In this document: one piece after another, positions 18,891 through 30,690 of the stretch | Layout of the letters: every line of letters begins with the position of its first letter | How positions within the stretch are numbered: the first letter of the stretch is position 1 | Source: CAWHXG01 sp963833235 | GTDB taxonomy: Bacteria; Pseudomonadota; Alphaproteobacteria; Rhodobacterales; Rhodobacteraceae | DNA: 64,000 nt | Assembly: GCA_963833235.1 (NCBI GenBank) | Contig: CAWHXG010000001.1 | Coordinates: 1,054,001 to 1,118,000 of the forward strand | Reading direction: 5' to 3' | Position numbers and translations under genes: made by a program | Notes under the pieces: generated by a model | Seen by the model: the letters and a program-made list of their open reading frames with translations, nothing else | Database searches by the model: none | What the model was told of the DNA's origin: nothing

Positions 18891-20059
18891 AACAGACCCT
18901 GGGCCTGCCCCGCCACCCGGTTCAGCAGCACCAGACTGGCCGTTCGCAACCTGAACAGAACCCCGCCCCGGGCGATATCGGCTGCGGCCACAAGCGGCAG
19001 CCGCGCCTCCGGAAGCCCTTCGCGCGTCACCACCAGATGCGCGACGGTATCGCCCCGGGCGACCGGCGCTTCCAGCGGCCCGTCGAACACCACTTCCGCC
19101 GTCGCGCCCTCGCGGGATATCGCGGCCACGAGAACCTTCAGGTCCTGCGGTGCGATCAGCCCGACGGATTGCGCGTTCCCCATCCAAACGGGCGCCCGCG
19201 CCAGCTCTGCACCTTCCTCGGCAAGCGTCGCCTCGAGGTACTGCCGGAAGCCCCAGTTGACGATGCGTTCGGATTCCTGGGCACGGGCGGTTGTGCTGTC
19301 CATCCCCGTCAGAACGAAGACGAGGCGCCGATTGCCCTGCCTGGCCGAGCCGACCAGCCCGTATCCGGCCTCCTGCGTATGGCCTGTCTTCAGTCCGTCC
19401 GCCCCGATCCCGAGCTTCAGAAGCGGGTTCCGGTTGAACCGGTTCTGCGGTGCGCGGCCATCGAACTCGTATTCAGCCTCCGCGAAGTAGGGGTAGTATT
19501 CGGGATATTCGGTGATGAGCCGCTTCGCCAGCAGACCGAGATCGCGCATGCTCATGCGATGGCCCGGGTCGGGCCACCCCGACGCGTTCGAGAAGGAGGA
19601 ATTGGTCATCCCGATGTCGCGGGCGCGGTCGGTCATAAGGCGGGCGAACGCCTCTTCCGAGCCGGCCAGGCCTTCGGCGACGACCACCGTCGCGTCGTTG
19701 CCCGATTGCACCACGATGCCCCGGATCAGCTCCTCCACGGTCGGGCGGTCACGCTCGTTCAGGAACATCGTCGAGCCACCCATGTTGCGGGCGCGAGTGG
19801 AGACCGGGAAGCGCGTATCGAGAGACACGTTGGGATTGTCGCGCAGGGCCTCGAACAGCATGTAGAGCGTCATCAGCTTCGACATGGAGGCCGGCGGCAG
19901 AGGCGTGTCGGCGTTCTTCTCCAGAAGCACGGTATCTGTCGAGACATCCAGCACATAGGCCGCGCCGGCCTGGGTTTCGAAGGCGGCGCGCGCTGGCTGA
20001 CCGAGCGATGTGGCCAGCAGGATCGCCAGCAGCCATTGGGGCATAGAAGGCATGTGCAT
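18887..20059 (-). CDS. D-alanyl-D-alanine carboxypeptidase (penicillin-binding protein 5/6 type)
   Basis: A 390-residue periplasmic enzyme that trims the terminal D-alanine of peptidoglycan side chains. It has a signal peptide (WLLAILLATSLGQPARA, cleavage near AFE), the active-site SxxK as PPASMSKLMTLYM (about residues 57-61), the SxN motif as VVQSGNDATVVVAEG and the KTG motif as GADGLKTGHTQEAGYGLVG. The C-terminal domain (GPLEAPVARGDTVAHLVV) is the PBP5 beta domain; the end is a hydrophobic stretch that could dock on the membrane. It heads the minus-strand operon that continues with tmk; its stop overlaps the tmk start. It is a dacA/dacC-like gene; which paralogue cannot be told. Confidence 0.93.
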   Translation of the reverse strand: MHMPSMPQWLLAILLATSLGQPARAAFETQAGAAYVLDVSTDTVLLEKNADTPLPPASMSKLMTLYMLFEALRDNPNVSLDTRFPVSTRARNMGGSTMFLNERDRPTVEELIRGIVVQSGNDATVVVAEGLAGSEEAFARLMTDRARDIGMTNSSFSNASGWPDPGHRMSMRDLGLLAKRLITEYPEYYPYFAEAEYEFDGRAPQNRFNRNPLLKLGIGADGLKTGHTQEAGYGLVGSARQGNRRLVFVLTGMDSTTARAQESERIVNWGFRQYLEATLAEEGAELARAPVWMGNAQSVGLIAPQDLKVLVAAISREGATAEVVFDGPLEAPVARGDTVAHLVVTREGLPEARLPLVAAADIARGGVLFRLRTASLVLLNRVAGQAQGLF

Positions 20060-20210
20060 CGACCTTTAGATTGGTGCGGGATTAGAAGAGTGTATCGCGC
20101 GGCCCCGCCGGTGAAAAGGCGGCAAGGCGCGTCGCGGAGGGCCGGTGCGTGTGCATGGGAGGCAAGCGCCCCGCTTGAAGCCCGCCGGATCAGGGTTTAC
20201 CCGGTGTTGC

Positions 20211-20300
20211 GGAGCCGTGGCCGAGCGGTCGAAGGCAGTAGTCTTGAAAACTACCGTGCGTGAAAGCGTACCGTGGGTTCGAATCCCACCGGCTCCGCCA
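20211..20300 (+). tRNA. tRNA-Ser (anticodon UGA)
   Basis: A 90-nt tRNA with encoded CCA end. The acceptor stem pairs GGAGCCG at 20211-20217 with CGGCTCC before GCCA. The D-arm reads GGCCGAGCGGTCGAAGGC; the anticodon arm is GTAGT-CTTGAAA-ACTAC, giving anticodon TGA, which reads UCA and related Ser codons; a long variable arm (GTGCGTGAAAGCGTAC) identifies a class II tRNA; the T-arm is GTGGGTTCGAATCCCAC. Fully typical of tRNA-Ser. Confidence 0.97.
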
Positions 20301-21022
20301 CCATTCAAGCTATTAGGAAGGAACGATAAACCCGCTAAGTTCATCGTGAGGTTCCGAGGCTTTGGCCGGTGGCTAGGCTAAAGAGGCGCGAGTTCCGCAG
20401 CGTCTGTCCCGCGATATCGGCCCTTGTGCCTGCGTTGGGCTTTCGCCGAAATAGTGTCCCGCGCGGCTCTGCCGCACAAATCGGATCAGAGCTTCTCCCT
20501 ACACTTCAGCGCGATAGCTGGGAGGCACGAACAAGCCCTCGCCCCCGACCCACAAGATCAGGATTTGCTCAGTTCGACAACAAGGGAATCGTCCCGATTC
20601 CATGCATCACGACAAGGGGCGCCTGATGATGCTCTCGGGCCACATCGCGAGTTACGCCGCCTTGACGGACGTGATTGGATTTTCCTACCATCCGAGGGAG
20701 ATAAGTACGGTGATGGGATCGCATCAGAGTAGATGGATAGAACATCATGCTCCGGTCGCCCAAAGGCGATCCCAAACCAGACGCCTCGGCTGCAAGACAG
20801 ACGCAACTTTAGAGAGTGCCTCGCCGAGAGGGACGCGGGACCCTTCACTGGAGAAAGGGCCAGGCCTTGGATCATCTACGTAGACAGGTTTACCAGACCT
20901 TACGATCGAGAAGTTCATGGTATGAATGACCTCACGACGACCTCCTGGAAAGCACCCGTGGAAGGCCATCGGAAGGATGTTCCTCCCCGGCAATCCATAT
21001 GAAAACCTGACTTGAGGTAGAG
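20301..21022. other. Long intergenic region after tRNA-Ser, no gene supported
   Basis: About 720 bases between the tRNA and the RTX giant gene. Several overlapping frames of 60-130 codons exist on both strands (the longest clean one is 20558-20875 minus), but none has family motifs or a convincing start. A region next to a tRNA that lacks coding character may be an old integration scar; I see no integrase and no repeat of the tRNA end. The last 20 bases contain GAGGTAGAG, the ribosome-binding site of the next gene. Confidence 0.4.
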
Positions 21023-24000
21023 ATGGCCAATACCGCCGAACTGCGCACCGATCTGAACGCGGCAATGGATGCGTTCGTCGATTTGATCGAAAGACAGGCG
21101 CTGGAGACCTCGCTGCCGGTCGTCGGCACCGAGTTACAGGCATTGACCGATCAGGCGACTGCGCCGGTCCGCCAGGCCATTGCCATCGTCAGGACAGTGA
21201 TGGAGGCTGAGCCGCCAGACGTGACCGCCCAGGATCTGGTCGACGCCATCAATGCGGAATTTGCCCGGCTTTACGACGCTGCCAGCGGCGCTATCGCGCC
21301 CGTCGTGGCGACGGTGGATGCGGCGCGCGCCGACAAGATCTTGCTCGCTTATACCGAGGCGGGCCAGTTCGCGCCGGACCCGATCACGTTGGATGCTGAT
21401 TACGAGTTGGGAGTGCTCGGCCTGCAGGCCGGTGGCTCCCTCGATCTGACCGCGGACTATGCCTATGCAGCGCAGCTGGAGATCGATCTTGCGGCCGAGA
21501 CGGCGGCTTTTGCCGATAATGGGTTGGCCGATCTCGAACTCGACGTGAAAGGGGCGATCGATTTCGGTGCCTTGGCGCAGCTTGGCTTTCTCGACGTTGC
21601 CCTGACCGACAATCGCGACGCCGCCGCACCCGAGATCGACCTGTCCTTCTCCGTCGACGCGGTGGACCGGCGGGCCAACCTGTCCGGCTCCATCGTCCTC
21701 GACGCGGACCTGACGACCGGAAGCGCGAGCGGCGTGCTGCCGCGCCTGTCCGCCAATCCGTATTTCGAGACCACCTTCGCTGTCGATGTTTCTGGCGAGG
21801 TCGAGACGACCGGCACGGTCGATGTCGAGCTACGCGATGTCGGGATCGAGTACGACGCCCTGCTGGACTTCCTCGACGACTCAGTCGGGCAGGCTTTGGG
21901 ATATCTGTTGCCCTATCCAATCGGCACGATTGTGAACCTACTCGACGATCCGCTCCCCGTGCTCAGCGACCTCAGCCCGGCGGGGGACGTGACCCTCCTG
22001 TCGATCATCGACGCGCTCAGCGATCCGGGCAGCGAAACCTTTGAGACCGCATTGGACGTGCTTGAGGCCTTCGCGCTTCTGGCAGAGCTCGAGACGCAGA
22101 TCGAGACCTTCGTGGCGGCCGGATCGATCCCGATCGGCACCCTCGACTTTCCAACCGCCGCCGCAGAGCAACTGATCGGGTTCGGCACCGATGTCGACCT
22201 CGATAGCCTGATCGCGCTGGCGACGTCCTCCGGCGGTTCCGATCCGCTTGCCGCCCTGGGCGGGGTGGGCGCCACGATCCGCGAGCTGGGCGATCTGAAG
22301 GGCTCTGAGTTCGTTGTGCCGCTGCTCAGTGACCCGCTAGCGACCGCCAGCAAGCTGCTGCTCAACGCCATCGGCGGCGAGCCGGTGACGCTGATTGAGG
22401 CCGATCTGCCAGCGCTCGACTTGAACCTGAGATACGATCAGGACTTCCAGTTCGGCCCCTTCACCTTCTCCATCGGCGGGCAGCTTGGCCTGCTCGTCGA
22501 TACCGGGTTTGGCTTCGACACCGCCGGGTTCGCGCCGGGCTCGATATCGTTCCTTGATGGGTTCTATCTGACGACGTCTGGCCCAGATGAGGCCCCGCTT
22601 TCGCTGTCGGCCACCCTGACGGCCTCGGCTGGCGTCGGGATCGTCATCGCCAGTCTCTCGATCGAGGGCGGGATCCGCGGCGATCTGGACCTGTTCTTCG
22701 TGGGCGACGAGGACGGCCGCACGCGCCTGTCCGAGTTCAGCGGCCCGAACATCTTCGACCGCCTGGAAGGCGCGATCACCGCGGGCCTCGCCATCGTGGC
22801 CGAGATCGGCGTTGGCTTCTTCTCCTACGAGAAACGTCTGGATCTGGCCGAAGTGACGCTTATCGACTTCAACGTCGACCTTGGCGGATCGGGCAGCAAC
22901 TTCTTCAAGGGCCCGCCTCTTCGAAGACCTCGGTCGCGTGGAGGCCGCCACCGGGGCGCTTTTGCTGAATGTCGGCCCCGATTCGGGGCTGCGCACGTTG
23001 CCCGAGGAGCGGGATACGGACGGTCGCGACGGAAAGGCGCAGGCCGAGATCTTCCGGGTTACCGTCACCCCGACCGGTGTCGACGTGCCGGCTGGCGAGA
23101 TCGCGGTGACCGCGTTCGGCGGCTATGAGCTGCTGGGTCCGGCCCTGGACGTGGGGGTCATCCGCGGCGACGGCGGCACGCAGCGCGACACGTTGATCGT
23201 GGATGCGGATGTCGCGGTCCGCGCCGAGCTGTCGGGTGGCGACGGTGACGATGTGCTGACCGGAGGCGCCAGGGGCGATCTGCTTCGGGGCGGGGAAGGG
23301 CGCGACACGCTGACCGGCAATGGCGGGGCCGACACGCTGTTGGGCGGCGCGGGCAACGACATTCTGCTGGGCGGCGCGGGCGGAGATACGCTTGACGGCG
23401 GCGCGGATACGGATCTGGCCGATTACTCCGATGCCGGCGCAGGGGTCATCATCGTTGCCGATCAGACGTCCGGCGGCACGCGGTTGACCGGCGCGGCAGC
23501 GGCGGCGGGCGACGTCCTGTTGAATATCGAAAAGATCGAGGGCTCAGCCTTCGACGATAAGATCACCGGCTTCCTGACGACCTCTAACCAGATCGACGGC
23601 GGCGCCGGAAACGACACGCTGCAGGGCGGGGACGTGACAGACCTCGTGATCGGGGGCGCCGGCGCCGACATCCTGCGCGGCGGCACCGGCGCTGTGGACG
23701 ACATCGACGACCGCACGACCTACGCCTTTTCAGAGGCGGCCGTGGTCATCGACCTTGTGGCAGGCACCGGCCTGGGTGGCGATGCCGAGGGCGACGTGCT
23801 GGACGGGATCGAGCATGTGCAGCTTTCGTTCTTCGACGACAGCTTCGTTGGCGACGATGCGGCGAACGAGGTCGAGGGTTTCGACGGCAACGACCGCATC
23901 GAGGGGCGCGGCGGGGACGACACGCTGGAGGGTCAGGGCGGCGCGGACACGCTCGTGAGCACCGCCGGCGACGACGACATCGACGGCGGCGCGGACGATG

Positions 24001-27000
24001 ATCTGCTGATCTGGAACCGAGACGCCGCGGCGGTGGCCATCACGGTGGATATCGACGAGACTGGGCGCGGCAGCTTTTCGGGAGAACGCTCGCTCGTGCG
24101 CAACGTCGAGGCGTTCGACCTGGCCACGGGAGCGGGCGACGACGAGATCGCCACAGCGGCAGGCGACGACCGCATCTCGACCGGTGCCGGCGACGACGTG
24201 GTCAATGGCCGCGGCGGCGCGGACGTGATCGAGCTTGGGGCCGGCGACGATACCGCCATCAGCGAAGACCCGGTGCCGGAGGTTGAGTACCGCGTCGATA
24301 CGGTGCGAGACGCTTCGGGCAGGTTTGTTCGCTATGACGACTACATCACCATCGGTGGTGAACGGTCGCGCATCTCCAAGGTGCCGGCGGACGTCATCTC
24401 GGGCGGCGAGGGCAGCGACACCCTGATCTATTCGCGCTTGGGGATCAGTCAGGATATCAGTGTGATCGCGCGCTCGTCGGGTCTGACGACGTTCTTCCTG
24501 GTCTACGATCAGGACGACTTGGTCGATCCTCCCGAGCCACCCCCCGGTCGCACGATCCCCTCCTTCTCCTGGCGGGTCGGAGAGCTGCAGGCTAGCAAGA
24601 TCGAGCGCTTCGATCTGGCCCTCGGGGCCGGCGACGATACCGCATGGCTCGACGCGGGCGACGACATCGTCCGCGGCGGTGCCGGCGACGACAACATCAA
24701 CGGTGGGGCGGGGGACGACCTGCTGGAGGGCGGGACGGGAGACGACCTGCTCAACACCGGCACCTTCAACGCCGGGCCGAACGGCGACGTGGTGCGCGGC
24801 GGCGCGGGGGCCGACCGGTTGGAGCTGTTCAGCCGGGTGGCGGAGGCGTCCGGCGGCGCCGGCGACGACACGTTCTATCTCGCCTCCGGGCTTGCCGTCG
24901 ACCGGGGTCGCTTCGTGGGCACGATCGACGGCGGGGCGGGGGTCAACGTGCTCGAGGCGGGCTTCGGCAACATCGCGGCGGCCGAGCTTCTGAACGTCGA
25001 CCGCACCGAGCTGACAGGTGCGTTCTCGAACCGCAAGCTTTTGCTGCGGGCGGATCAGGCCGCCGATCTCGGGGCTCTGTCGTTTGCCAACGCCAACTAC
25101 GGCTACAGTTTCGAGTTCGAGAGCGCCGGGGCGGCGTCGTTCGGAGACACGGTGCTGGCGGAGCGGAACCACATCGAGATCCTCGCGCACGAGGGCGGCA
25201 ATCAGGTGACGTTCGGGGCGGGCTCGACCGGCCCGGCAGGCTCGCGCAACCTGGTCTTCTCCGGCGGCGCCGGCGACGACGCCATCACTGCCTTCGACGC
25301 CGCGGCACTCGTCGCGCGCGGCGGCGGCGGCGCCGACACCCTCACCGGCGCGGCAGGCGACGACGATCTGCGCGGCGACGCGGGCGACGACATCGTCCGC
25401 GGCGGTGCCGGCGACGACAACATCAACGGTGGGGCGGGGGACGACCTGCTGGAGGGCGGGACGGGAGACGACCTGCTCAACACCGGCACCTTCAACGCCG
25501 GGCCGAACGGCGACGTGGTGCGCGGCGGCGCGGGGGCCGACCGGTTGGAGCTGTTCAGCCGGGTGGCGGAGGCGTCCGGCGGCGCCGGCGACGACACGTT
25601 CTATCTCGCCTCCGGGCTTGCCGTCGACCGGGGTCGCTTCGTGGGCACGATCGACGGCGGGGCGGGGGTCAACGTGCTCGAGGCGGGCTTCGGCAACATC
25701 GCGGCGGCCGAGCTTCTGAACGTCGACCGCACCGAGCTGACAGGTGCGTTCTCGAACCGCAAGCTTTTGCTGCGGGCGGATCAGGCCGCCGATCTCGGGG
25801 CTCTGTCGTTTGCCAACGCCAACTACGGCTACAGTTTCGAGTTCGAGAGCGCCGGGGCGGCGTCGTTCGGAGACACGGTGCTGGCGGAGCGGAACCACAT
25901 CGAGATCCTCGCGCACGAGGGCGGCAATCAGGTGACGTTCGGGGCGGGCTCGACCGGCCCGGCAGGCTCGCGCAACCTGGTCTTCTCCGGCGGCGCCGGC
26001 GACGACGCCATCACCGCCTTCGACGCCGCGGCACTCGTCGCGCGCGGCGGCGGCGGCGCCGACACCCTCACCGGCGCGGCAGGCGACGACGATCTGCGCG
26101 GCGACGCGGGCGATGACATCGTCCGCGGCGGTGCCGGCGACGACAACATCAACGGTGGGGCGGGGGATGACCTGCTGGAAGGCGGGGCGGGCGACGACCT
26201 GCTCAACACCGGCACCTTCAACGCCGGGCCGAACGGCGACGTGGTGCGCGGCGGCGCGGGGGCCGACCGGCTGGAGCTGTTCAGCCGGGTGGCGGAGGCG
26301 TCCGGCGGCGCCGGCGACGACACGTTCTATCTCGCCTCCGGGCTTGCCGTCGACCGGGGTCGCTTCGTGGGCACGATCGACGGCGGGGCGGGGGTCAACG
26401 TGCTCGAGGCGGGCTTCGGCAACATCGCGGCGGCCGAGCTTCTGAACGTCGACCGCACCGAGCTGACAGGTGCGTTCTCGAACCGCAAGCTCTTGCTGCG
26501 GGCGGATCAGGCCGCCGATCTCGGGGCTCTGTCGTTTGCCAACGCCAACTACGGCTACAGTTTCGAGTTCGAGAGCGCCGGGGCGGCGTCGTTCGGAGAC
26601 ACGGTGCTGGCGGAGCGGAACCACATCGAGATCCTCGCGCACGAGGGCGGCAATCAGGTGACGTTCGGGGCGGGCTCGACCGGCCCGGCAGGCTCGCGCA
26701 ACCTGGTCTTCTCCGGCGGCGCCGGCGACGACGCCATCACTGCCTTCGACGCCGCGGCACTCGTCGCGCGCGGCGGCGGCGGCGCCGACACCCTCACCGG
26801 CGCGGCAGGCGACGACGATCTGCGCGGCGACGCGGGCGACGACATCGTCCGCGGCGGTGCCGGCGACGACAACATCAACGGTGGGGCGGGGGACGACCTG
26901 CTGGAGGGCGGGACGGGAGACGACCTGCTCAACACCGGCACCTTCAACGCCGGGCCGAACGGCGACGTGGTGCGCGGCGGCGCGGGGGCCGACCGGCTGG

Positions 27001-30000
27001 AGCTGTTCAGCCGGGTGGCGGAGGCGTCCGGCGGCGCCGGCGACGACACGTTCTATCTCGCCTCCGGGCTTGCCGTCGACCGGGGTCGCTTCGTGGGCAC
27101 GATCGACGGCGGGGCGGGGGTCAACGTGCTCGAGGCGGGCTTCGGCAACATCGCGGCGGCCGAGCTTCTGAACGTCGACCGCACCGAGCTGACAGGTGCG
27201 TTCTCGAACCGCAAGCTTTTGCTGCGGGCGGATCAGGCCGCCGATCTCGGGGCTCTGTCGTTTGCCAACGCCAACTACGGCTACAGTTTCGAGTTCGAGA
27301 GCGCCGGGGCGGCGTCGTTCGGAGACACGGTGCTGGCGGAGCGGAACCACATCGAGATCCTCGCGCACGAGGGCGGCAATCAGGTGACGTTCGGGGCGGG
27401 CTCGACCGGCCCGGCAGGCTCGCGCAACCTGATCTTCTCCGGCGGCGCCGGCGACGACGCCATCACCGCCTTCGACGCCGCGGCACTCGTCGCGCGCGGC
27501 GGCGGCGGCGCCGACACCCTCACCGGCGCGGCGGGCGACGACGATCTGCGCGGCGACGCGGGCGATGACGTTTTATCCGGTAACGAAGGGGACGATACGC
27601 TGAGGGGCGGTGCCGGGGCAGATCTCTTCCTCTACGGGCGCGGCGACAACCGTGACCGGATCGCCGACTACCAGTCTGGCGTAGACACCCTTCGGCTCGA
27701 CGGCAGCCTTGGGCTTGCCAATGTCGGTGCAGCGCTGGCGAGGGCGACCGAATTCGATGGGGACGTGTTGTTCGACTTCGGCGCCGGGGACGTTCTGACG
27801 GTCGCGAACACCACCAAACTGGCGCTGGCGGGGGGCCTTGCCGTAGGGGCGGCCGCCAATGCCGCGCCGGAGGCGGTGAACGACACAGCTTCGGTCGCCG
27901 AGGGCGGCACCGTCCTGATCGACGTTCTTGGCAACGACAGCGACCCCGACGGCGATACGCTTGCCATCGCCTCGGTCGAGCCGGCATCGAACGGGGCCGT
28001 CGCGGTCGAGGCCGGGCGGGTAAGGTATACGCCGGACGCGGATTTCAGCGGCGCGGACGAGTTCAGCTATGTCGTCGCGGATGGCACTGTAAGCAGCACC
28101 GCCACCGTGACCGTTTCCGTCGATGCGCGCCCCGACGACACCGTCGCGAACGACGATGCATACGCGGTCGACGAGGACGCCCAGCTTGTCGTGGCGGCCC
28201 AGGACGGCGTCCTCTCCAATGACGCGGACGCCGACGGACCCCTTGCGCAGGGGGTAATACTGGTCGAGGGCCCATCCAGCGGCACCTTGAGCCTGGCTGC
28301 CGACGGTGGGTTCACCTATGCGCCGGACGCGGACGTCTTCGGAACAGACACGTTCACCTACGAGACCGGGGACGGATTCGGCAAGCCCGGCCGGGCCACC
28401 GTCACGCTGCGCGTGAACCCCGTCGCTGACAGGCCGGTGGCAACGGCCGATACGGCGGTGACGGCCTTCGGGGCCACACTTGCGGTGCAGGCCGCCGGCG
28501 TGCTCGCCAACGACCTCGACCCGGACGGCGATGCGCTAAGCGCAGAGCTGGTGACGGACGTGGCGAACGGAACCCTCGTGCTGGGTTCGGACGGCTCTTA
28601 CACCTATGTACCCGACGCGGGCTTCGCGGGCACCGATGCGTTCGTCTACCGCGCGCTCGACGCGACCGGGCTGACAAGCGACCCTGTGGCGGTGACGATC
28701 GCGGTTGGGGATACCCTTAACCGTAGCCCCGCGCCCCTCGACGACGCCTTCACCGTACTGGAGGATGCCGGCGCGGCGCTGGTGGGCGACCTGCTGGCTA
28801 ATGACGGCGACCCCGATGGCGATGCGCTGGCGGTCACAACCCTCGTTGCCTCGGACGGCACGCTGATTGCGGTCGGGGTTGCCACCGCGCTGCCAGAAGG
28901 CGGGATGATCACGGTTTCGTCCGATGGCGGCGTTGTCTTCGACCCGGCGGGGGCTTTCGAGGCCCTGCCATCCAACCCACCGCCGGAGCCACCGGCCGGG
29001 ACGGTCACCATCGCCTACTCCGTTTCCGACGGAAGTTTGGAGGCCAGCGCCGAGGCGATCATCGGGGTGCGCGGTTCCAACGACGCGCCGGTCGCTGGCG
29101 ACGACGCTGGTGCTGGCTTCGAGACGGACGAGGATACGGCCTTCGTCACCGCCACGGTGCTGGCAAACGACGTGGATCCCGACGCGGGCGATCAATCAAT
29201 CGTTGCGAGGTTCGATATGACCGGCACGTTGGGCACGGTGAGCGACCTCGGCAATGGCACCTTCGGCTACGATCCGGGCGACCTCTTCCAGAGCCTCGCC
29301 GCAGGCGAAGTGGCATTCGACAGCTTCGGCTACACAGTCGACGATGGGCAAGGTGCGGCCGACGTTGCCACCGTTACCATACGGATTGCCGGGGCCAACG
29401 ACGCCCCCCAGGCCGTGGCCGACGCATATGCTACCACTGCCGGTCAGCGCCTTGTGGTCGCCGCGGATGCGGGGCTCTTGGCCAACGATGGCGACGTCGA
29501 CGGCGATGCGCTTTCGGTGCTCGCCGGGCCCGTCGCGGGGCCGTCGAACGGGACGGTCACGCTCTCGACCGACGGCGCGTTCGCCTATCTGCCCGACGCT
29601 GGCTTCGCTGGTACCGATCTTTTCACCTACAGCATCTCGGACGGAGAGGGCGGCACCGACACTGCGACGGCCGAAATCACGGTGGCGGGCATTGCCGGGC
29701 CGGCCCTTGTCCTCGGAACCGAGGGCAACGACAGGCTTGTCGGCTCCGATGGGGCCGACCTCATCCGCTCGCTCGGCGGCCGGCGCGACCTGTTGACGGG
29801 CGGGGCGGGCGAAGACGTATTCGACTTTGCGGCCGCCACGGCCAACGGCGCGCGGGAGACCCGGATCGTCACCGATTTCGAGGCGGGCGAGGGGGTGCGA
29901 ATTGGAACGGCTTCTGTTGTCGAGACCCTCGTTTCGAGTGACAGCCTCTATCTTATCCTCGACGGGGATGGGGACGTGATACGTTTGGTCGGCGTGGTCG

Positions 30001-30026
30001 ATCCCGGCGACGTAATCTTCGGCTGA
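21023..30026 (+). CDS. Giant RTX calcium-binding protein with VCBS/cadherin-like domains (one frameshift)
   Basis: About 3,000 residues. No signal peptide; RTX repeats and an RTX C-terminus imply export by a type I system. Order: an N-terminal ~630-residue region without known repeats; RTX nonapeptides (GGxGxDxxx) over 23.2-24.3 kb; four nearly identical 242-residue units, each flanked by RTX motifs (24665-27568); more RTX; six VCBS/cadherin-like Ig domains, each with the ANDxDxDGD-type calcium motif (27.85-29.7 kb); and a last RTX block with LLTGGAGEDVFDFAAA (serralysin-type secretion end). One extra base near 22,910 (in AAGGGCCCGCC) shifts the frame: FFKG continues as ARLFEDLGRVEAATGALLLN. 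Start ATG 21023 has a GAGGTAG box. A surface adhesin or matrix protein is the likely role. A VPLPA-CTERM gene follows closely. Confidence 0.85.
24665..27568 (+). repeat. Four tandem 726-bp repeats inside the RTX gene
   Basis: The unit recurs exactly every 726 bases (24665, 25391, 26117, 26843; end 27568), so each copy adds 242 residues without changing frame. Copies differ at few bases, for example act/acc in the AITAFDA segment (copies 1 and 3 versus 2 and 4), cggttg/cggctg (1-2 versus 3-4), and ggagggcgggacggga versus ggaaggcggggcgggc in copy 3. At protein level nearly the only change is one T to A in copy 3 and the last V to I in copy 4. Each unit contains RTX motifs at both ends and a non-RTX middle (AAELLNVDRTELTGAFSNRK, ADLGALSFANANYGYSFEF). 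Near-identity points to recent duplication or gene conversion. Confidence 0.95.
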
Positions 30027-30079
30027 GCCCAACGCCGGCGCCGGTCCCGAACCGCAAGATCCAGCTACAGGAGACAGAG

Positions 30080-30649
30080 TTGACAATAAGAAATGCTCTT
30101 TTCGCCATCGCCGCCGCGATGCTTCCGGCCGCCGTCAATGGGGCCCCGATCGACCTTGCCGCCCGGGGCCTCGTCCTGGGGGACGAGGTGTTCTCATCGC
30201 AGGTGTCGGTCGACTACTTCGCCCAGTTCGACCTGTTCCAAGCCGCGACCACCGACTTTTCCGCACTGCTCGACGGCAACCCCCTGGTGACGAACACCGT
30301 CCTCGAGCTTGCCCCTCTGCTGAACGTGGAACTGAGCGCCAGCGGCACGGCGGTTGGGATCGATCCCGGGCTTGTCGAGGTCCTGGCCGGCGTCGACCTT
30401 GCCACCGGCGCCTTCGCCGGCATCGGCCCGTTCGTTCTGACGCGGGTGACCGGAAGCGCGATCGACCTGGGCGGTAACCTACTGGGCGTCGACGCAACGC
30501 TGCAAGTCTTCAGGACCGCGTTGGTCGACCAGCCCATCCCGATCCCATTGCCCGCAACGGCGCCGCTTCTCATGGTCGGACTGGCGGGTTTGGTCGCGCT
30601 CCGAAGACAGAATAGGATCAGTCAACTTGGGCCAACCTTGTCGACGTGA
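30080..30649 (+). CDS. VPLPA-CTERM sorting-domain protein
   Basis: A 189-residue exported protein. The TTG start at 30080 follows a strong ACAGGAGA box and gives a signal peptide (NALFAIAAAMLPAAVNGAPI). The central part is beta-rich and unknown. The end has the C-terminal sorting tail: IPIPLPATAPLLMVG (the PLPA motif), a hydrophobic helix LMVGLAGLVAL, and a basic cluster RRQNR. In the VPLPA-CTERM system of Rhodobacterales an exosortase-like enzyme is thought to cut such tails; about 12 residues follow the basic cluster, a bit more than usual. It lies 53 bases after the RTX gene and may be cotranscribed. Confidence 0.8.
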   Translation: MTIRNALFAIAAAMLPAAVNGAPIDLAARGLVLGDEVFSSQVSVDYFAQFDLFQAATTDFSALLDGNPLVTNTVLELAPLLNVELSASGTAVGIDPGLVEVLAGVDLATGAFAGIGPFVLTRVTGSAIDLGGNLLGVDATLQVFRTALVDQPIPIPLPATAPLLMVGLAGLVALRRQNRISQLGPTLST

Positions 30650-30652
30650 AGT

Positions 30653-30690
30653 ATGACGCCCTTCGGCTAGATGAATGACGCCCTTCGGCT
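30653..30690 (+). repeat. Short direct repeat, 16 bp twice
   Basis: ATGACGCCCTTCGGCT occurs at 30653-30668 and again at 30675-30690, six bases apart, immediately after the VPLPA-CTERM gene. No function can be assigned; it could be a local slippage duplication. Confidence 0.7.

Noticed and set aside
20211..21022. tRNA-Ser as an integration site of a genomic island
   Set aside because: No integrase and no second copy of the tRNA 3' end was seen within the window.
23730..27368. A 1,212-codon open frame on the minus strand across the RTX repeats
   Set aside because: It is the antisense shadow of the 726-bp repeats; repetitive GC-rich sequence keeps the opposite strand open. It has no family motifs, and the plus strand encodes clear RTX motifs.
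24665..27568. Tandem repeats as a possible CRISPR array
   Set aside because: The unit is 726 bases, in frame and coding, with no short repeat-spacer structure. No cas genes are present.
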